The translations under genes were made by a program, and so were the position numbers. Under the pieces are notes generated by a model. It ran no database searches. It was not told the origin of the DNA and was given only the letters and a program-made list of their open reading frames with translations. Positions 62,153-64,000 of a DNA stretch of 64,000 bases are shown one piece after another; positions within the stretch are counted from its first letter, which is position 1, and every line of letters begins with the position of its first letter. Source of the stretch: Flavihumibacter petaseus NBRC 106054 (GTDB taxonomy: Bacteria > Bacteroidota > Bacteroidia > Chitinophagales > Chitinophagaceae); assembly GCF_000974785.1 (NCBI RefSeq), contig NZ_BBWV01000003.1, positions 868,001 to 932,000 on the forward strand. The letters are read 5' to 3'.

Positions 62153-62878
62153 TTACTTATTCTCACAATTGGGCTCAAAGGCAACTAACTCAGCAAGTTT
62201 AGCAGCTATGTCTGACATCGATTCTTCTGCAGTATCTAAGCCGCTTCGGGAACCGAGAAGAGGGCTGACTTCACGGAGAGCTTCATAAGTTGTATTATGC
62301 ACGATAGGAACAAGCTGATTGCGATGAAGTAAAGCAGAAAGTTCTTTATCGGCAATTCCTTCCTTTGGCAGGCGAGCAAGGAATGCGGGGGTAACAAGTA
62401 CTAATCCAATTCTAGAATTTGCTAAGCCTTTATCAATAGCACGCATCAATGGCTCTCCAAGGCTTACATCTTTCTCACTAAACCATACAGAAACTCCTTT
62501 TGAAATAAGTAAGTTGTATAACTCTTTGGCAGAAGCTTGGCGATCATCCCAAGCATGGCAAAGAAAAATATCCCTGAGGTCAGGCACAGTGGCTCTATTC
62601 TCGAATGTCTCACGAATCGGTGTAAGAGTCTGAACTTCAGCGGGCGTATAATAGACTGGAGAACTAGCTCTCGACCAACGGGGTTTTGCACTTCTTCCAG
62701 ATCCGCCAGTGCTTCGACTAGCTCCGCTGTTACCCGAATATGACGGCGTATAATAAGATCTTGAAGGTTCCGAATATGATGAATAGCCGCGACCATAGCT
62801 ACGGTAACGACATGCAGGGCAAGCTGCCGCTGCTGCTGCTGAACTGTGTCCTCTTACTGGTGCTGTACATCTAGCCAT
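62153..62878 (-). CDS. TIR-domain protein with Cys/His N-terminus (cassette gene 5)
   Basis: The protein has 241 residues. The N-terminus RCTAPVRGHSS...CPAC has Cys4, His11, Cys20 and Cys23 spaced like a zinc knuckle. A Ser/Tyr/Gly-rich linker (about 25-90) follows. The TIR domain starts at DIFLCHAWDDR (about 103) with VSVWFSEKDVSLG; the glutamate in DKELSALL is a candidate NADase residue. Bacterial TIR proteins cleave NAD or make signals during phage defence. Target and trigger are unknown. Confidence 0.8.
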   Translation of the reverse strand: MARCTAPVRGHSSAAAAAACPACRYRSYGRGYSSYSEPSRSYYTPSYSGNSGASRSTGGSGRSAKPRWSRASSPVYYTPAEVQTLTPIRETFENRATVPDLRDIFLCHAWDDRQASAKELYNLLISKGVSVWFSEKDVSLGEPLMRAIDKGLANSRIGLVLVTPAFLARLPKEGIADKELSALLHRNQLVPIVHNTTYEALREVSPLLGSRSGLDTAEESMSDIAAKLAELVAFEPNCENK

Positions 62879-62958
62879 ACATCTATATTTTAAATTATTT
62901 TTTATTGTTTGATGGAGTTAAGAATGTTGTTCAAGGTTAATGGTTCGCTGCCATTACC

Positions 62959-63149
62959 GCTAACGTTAGGGCTTGCTGCTGTGCTGGCATTTTAATGTCC
63001 AGTCCGGAGCCGCAGCCGAATAAAATTGCTGATTTTGAAGTTAAGAACTAAAGCTGAATAGAATTACGTCTGACCGAACTGCTGATGATAGCGAACTTAA
63101 CGATGAGGATTTATTCGTCTGCCAGCATAGCGGCAAACCTCATGTAAGC
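62959..63149. other. attC-like palindrome
   Basis: Outer boxes GCTAAC (62959) and GTAAGC (63144-63149). Inner arms: left AGGGCTTGCTGCTGTGCTGGCA pairs with the right arm, whose inverse reads AGGTTTGCCGCTATGCTGGCA (parts given here: GCTGCTGTGCTGGCA and GCCGCTATGCTGGCA). The site is 191 bp and lies just 3' of cassette gene 6. Confidence 0.65.
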
Positions 63150-63155
63150 TGCAGT

Positions 63156-63590
63156 TTAAGTCAAACCAGTCAATGCGATGAATTTATATATGTCATGTCC
63201 CCTGCTACCATTTATAAGGCTTTTCCATTTTAACTTAACCTCTCCGTCTTTTTTTATCCGTCCTTTATACTTGACAATTCCAGTTTTGCTCTTAGTCGAA
63301 AAAAATATTCTTCTTCCTTTTATCTCATAGTCACCTTTACCGACTTGTTCAGCATTAATATTAAACCAGTCTTTTAATTCACTTGTTGTTCCTTCACAGT
63401 CAGTACCAACATTAATTACTTTTCCATTTGAATAAAACCTCAAATAGTCTTGGCTTCCCTCGTCGTCTCCTATTTCAGTATAGCAGTTAGTCTCATAATA
63501 CCCGTCAAACTTCAATAACGATTTTTTGTCACCTTGTCCAAAAGATGAAAGTGAATAAAGTAGGGTTAATAACAGGATTAAGGTTTTCAT
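63156..63590 (-). CDS. Hypothetical exported protein (cassette gene 6)
   Basis: The protein has 144 residues with a signal peptide (MKTLILLLTLLYSLSSFGQ). The rest has strands DGYYETNCYTEIGDDEGSQ, GRIKKDGEVKLKWKS and a conserved Cys pair region (NVGTDCEGT). No family is recognised. It is bounded on its 3' side by an attC-like palindrome. Confidence 0.55.
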   Translation of the reverse strand: MKTLILLLTLLYSLSSFGQGDKKSLLKFDGYYETNCYTEIGDDEGSQDYLRFYSNGKVINVGTDCEGTTSELKDWFNINAEQVGKGDYEIKGRRIFFSTKSKTGIVKYKGRIKKDGEVKLKWKSLINGSRGHDIYKFIALTGLT

Positions 63591-63669
63591 ATATCAATCA
63601 GGAAAACAATTTAAATCTGTCGACTTTATGGGTTGTGCTTTATGAATGGCGAAGTCTCTCAAAATTGCA

Positions 63670-63859
63670 GCTTACGAGCAGGGCTTTATGCAGGTTGGGA
63701 ATTTTTATTCGCCCGCCGATAATCGCTGCTGATTGAAAATATAATGATGAATTTAAGTACAAAAGCTGATAGATATTCGACTGCTGGAACTGAAGCTGGG
63801 ATTTGCAGACAACTGATGTTACAATGTCAAGCCCAACTTGCATAAAACCCCATGTTACC
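63670..63859. other. attC-like palindrome
   Basis: Outer boxes GCTTAC (63670-63675) and GTTACC (63854-63859). Left GGGCTTTATGCAGGTTGGGA matches the inverse of the right arm, GGGGTTTTATGCAAGTTGGG. The site is 190 bp and similar in sequence to the site at 61236-61420. The TAA stop of the next gene (63855-63857) lies inside GTTAC. Confidence 0.65.
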
Positions 63860-63998
63860 TGCTGCTTAGTCCTATCCAACGATACTTGCTACTATATGTT
63901 TTATCGTCATTGATTATTTCGTATTTTATGTTTGGATGGTCAAGAACAAGATAGTATTTAACCATATCCGCATAAAGACTATTTGAAAAAAAGATAAG
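63855..63998 (-). CDS. Partial gene at window edge (cassette gene 7)
   Basis: The frame is open to the right edge and shows the last 47 residues (ending DDKTYSSKYRWIGLSSR). The TAA stop is inside the attC-like box. It is soluble and A+T-rich. Identity cannot be told from this end. Confidence 0.45.
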   Translation of the reverse strand, partial: LIFFSNSLYADMVKYYLVLDHPNIKYEIINDDKTYSSKYRWIGLSSR

Positions 63999-64000
63999 GG

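Noticed and set aside
62464-62796. 110-residue minus frame inside the TIR gene
   Set aside because: Out-of-frame shadow of the TIR gene with no motif.
57918-63859. Retron or abortive-infection RNA as explanation of the palindromes
   Set aside because: No reverse transcriptase is present other than the intron relic, and the palindromes recur after each gene, which fits recombination sites better.

Overview
The window looks like chromosomal DNA from a Bacteroidota member, most likely Chitinophagaceae (Chitinophaga-like). This is inferred from: genes with few clear Shine-Dalgarno sites; promoters of the TAnnTTTG (-7) / TTTG (-33) type close to start codons; many small lipoproteins and periplasmic proteins; AraC, Crp and TPR-kinase regulators; and family-level resemblance of many proteins. 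Most of the window (1-57 kb) has balanced base composition. The last 6-7 kb is clearly A+T-richer and organised differently.

Layout. 1-3.3 kb: a plus-strand operon of small-molecule enzymes (cupin end, alpha/beta hydrolase lipoprotein, double ABM protein, DJ-1/PfpI protein, NAD(P)-binding protein). 3.2-9.5 kb: a minus-strand tripartite efflux locus whose RND permease and periplasmic adaptor are fused in one reading frame, with a TolC-type outer-membrane factor upstream. 9.6-17 kb: membrane protein, methyltransferase, aldo/keto reductase, a PAS histidine kinase coupled to a redoxin, a lysophospholipase-like hydrolase and an alginate-export-type porin. 17-21.6 kb: a regulatory block (TPR histidine kinase, AraC regulator, sigma-54 response regulator). 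21.6-27.7 kb: HD protein, three alpha/beta hydrolases, isochorismatase-like hydrolase and amidohydrolase. 27.7-35.9 kb: DUF2750 protein, ParDE-type toxin-antitoxin pair with a palindromic operator, Crp regulator, DMT and MFS transporters, cupredoxin, GNAT and a Panacea-type toxin-antitoxin pair. 35.9-51.2 kb: envelope proteins, small lipoproteins and several decaying genes (a GNAT gene with an internal deletion, a truncated second copy of an HExxH membrane protein, a frameshifted TonB-like gene).

51.4-64 kb looks like a defence/accessory island. It starts with a 1962-residue helicase protein that combines a transglutaminase-like domain, DUF4011, an SF1 helicase core, a PD-(D/E)XK-like nuclease region and a C-terminal winged-helix-like region. 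It is followed by a small membrane protein, then by seven minus-strand genes: two PIN-like proteins, three unknowns, a TIR protein with a Cys/His N-terminus, and a partial gene at the edge. Most of these genes are followed at the 3' side by a 110-200 bp imperfect palindrome bounded by G(C/T)(T/A)AAC-like and GTTA(G/C)-like boxes. In three cases the gene's TAA stop codon lies inside the box. One-gene units in one orientation, each with its own diverged palindrome, look like an integron-type cassette array with unusually long attC-like sites. If so, the integrase should lie beyond base 64000. A group II intron 3' remnant sits at one unit boundary.

All functional names are family-level readings by eye. 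No database search was run.
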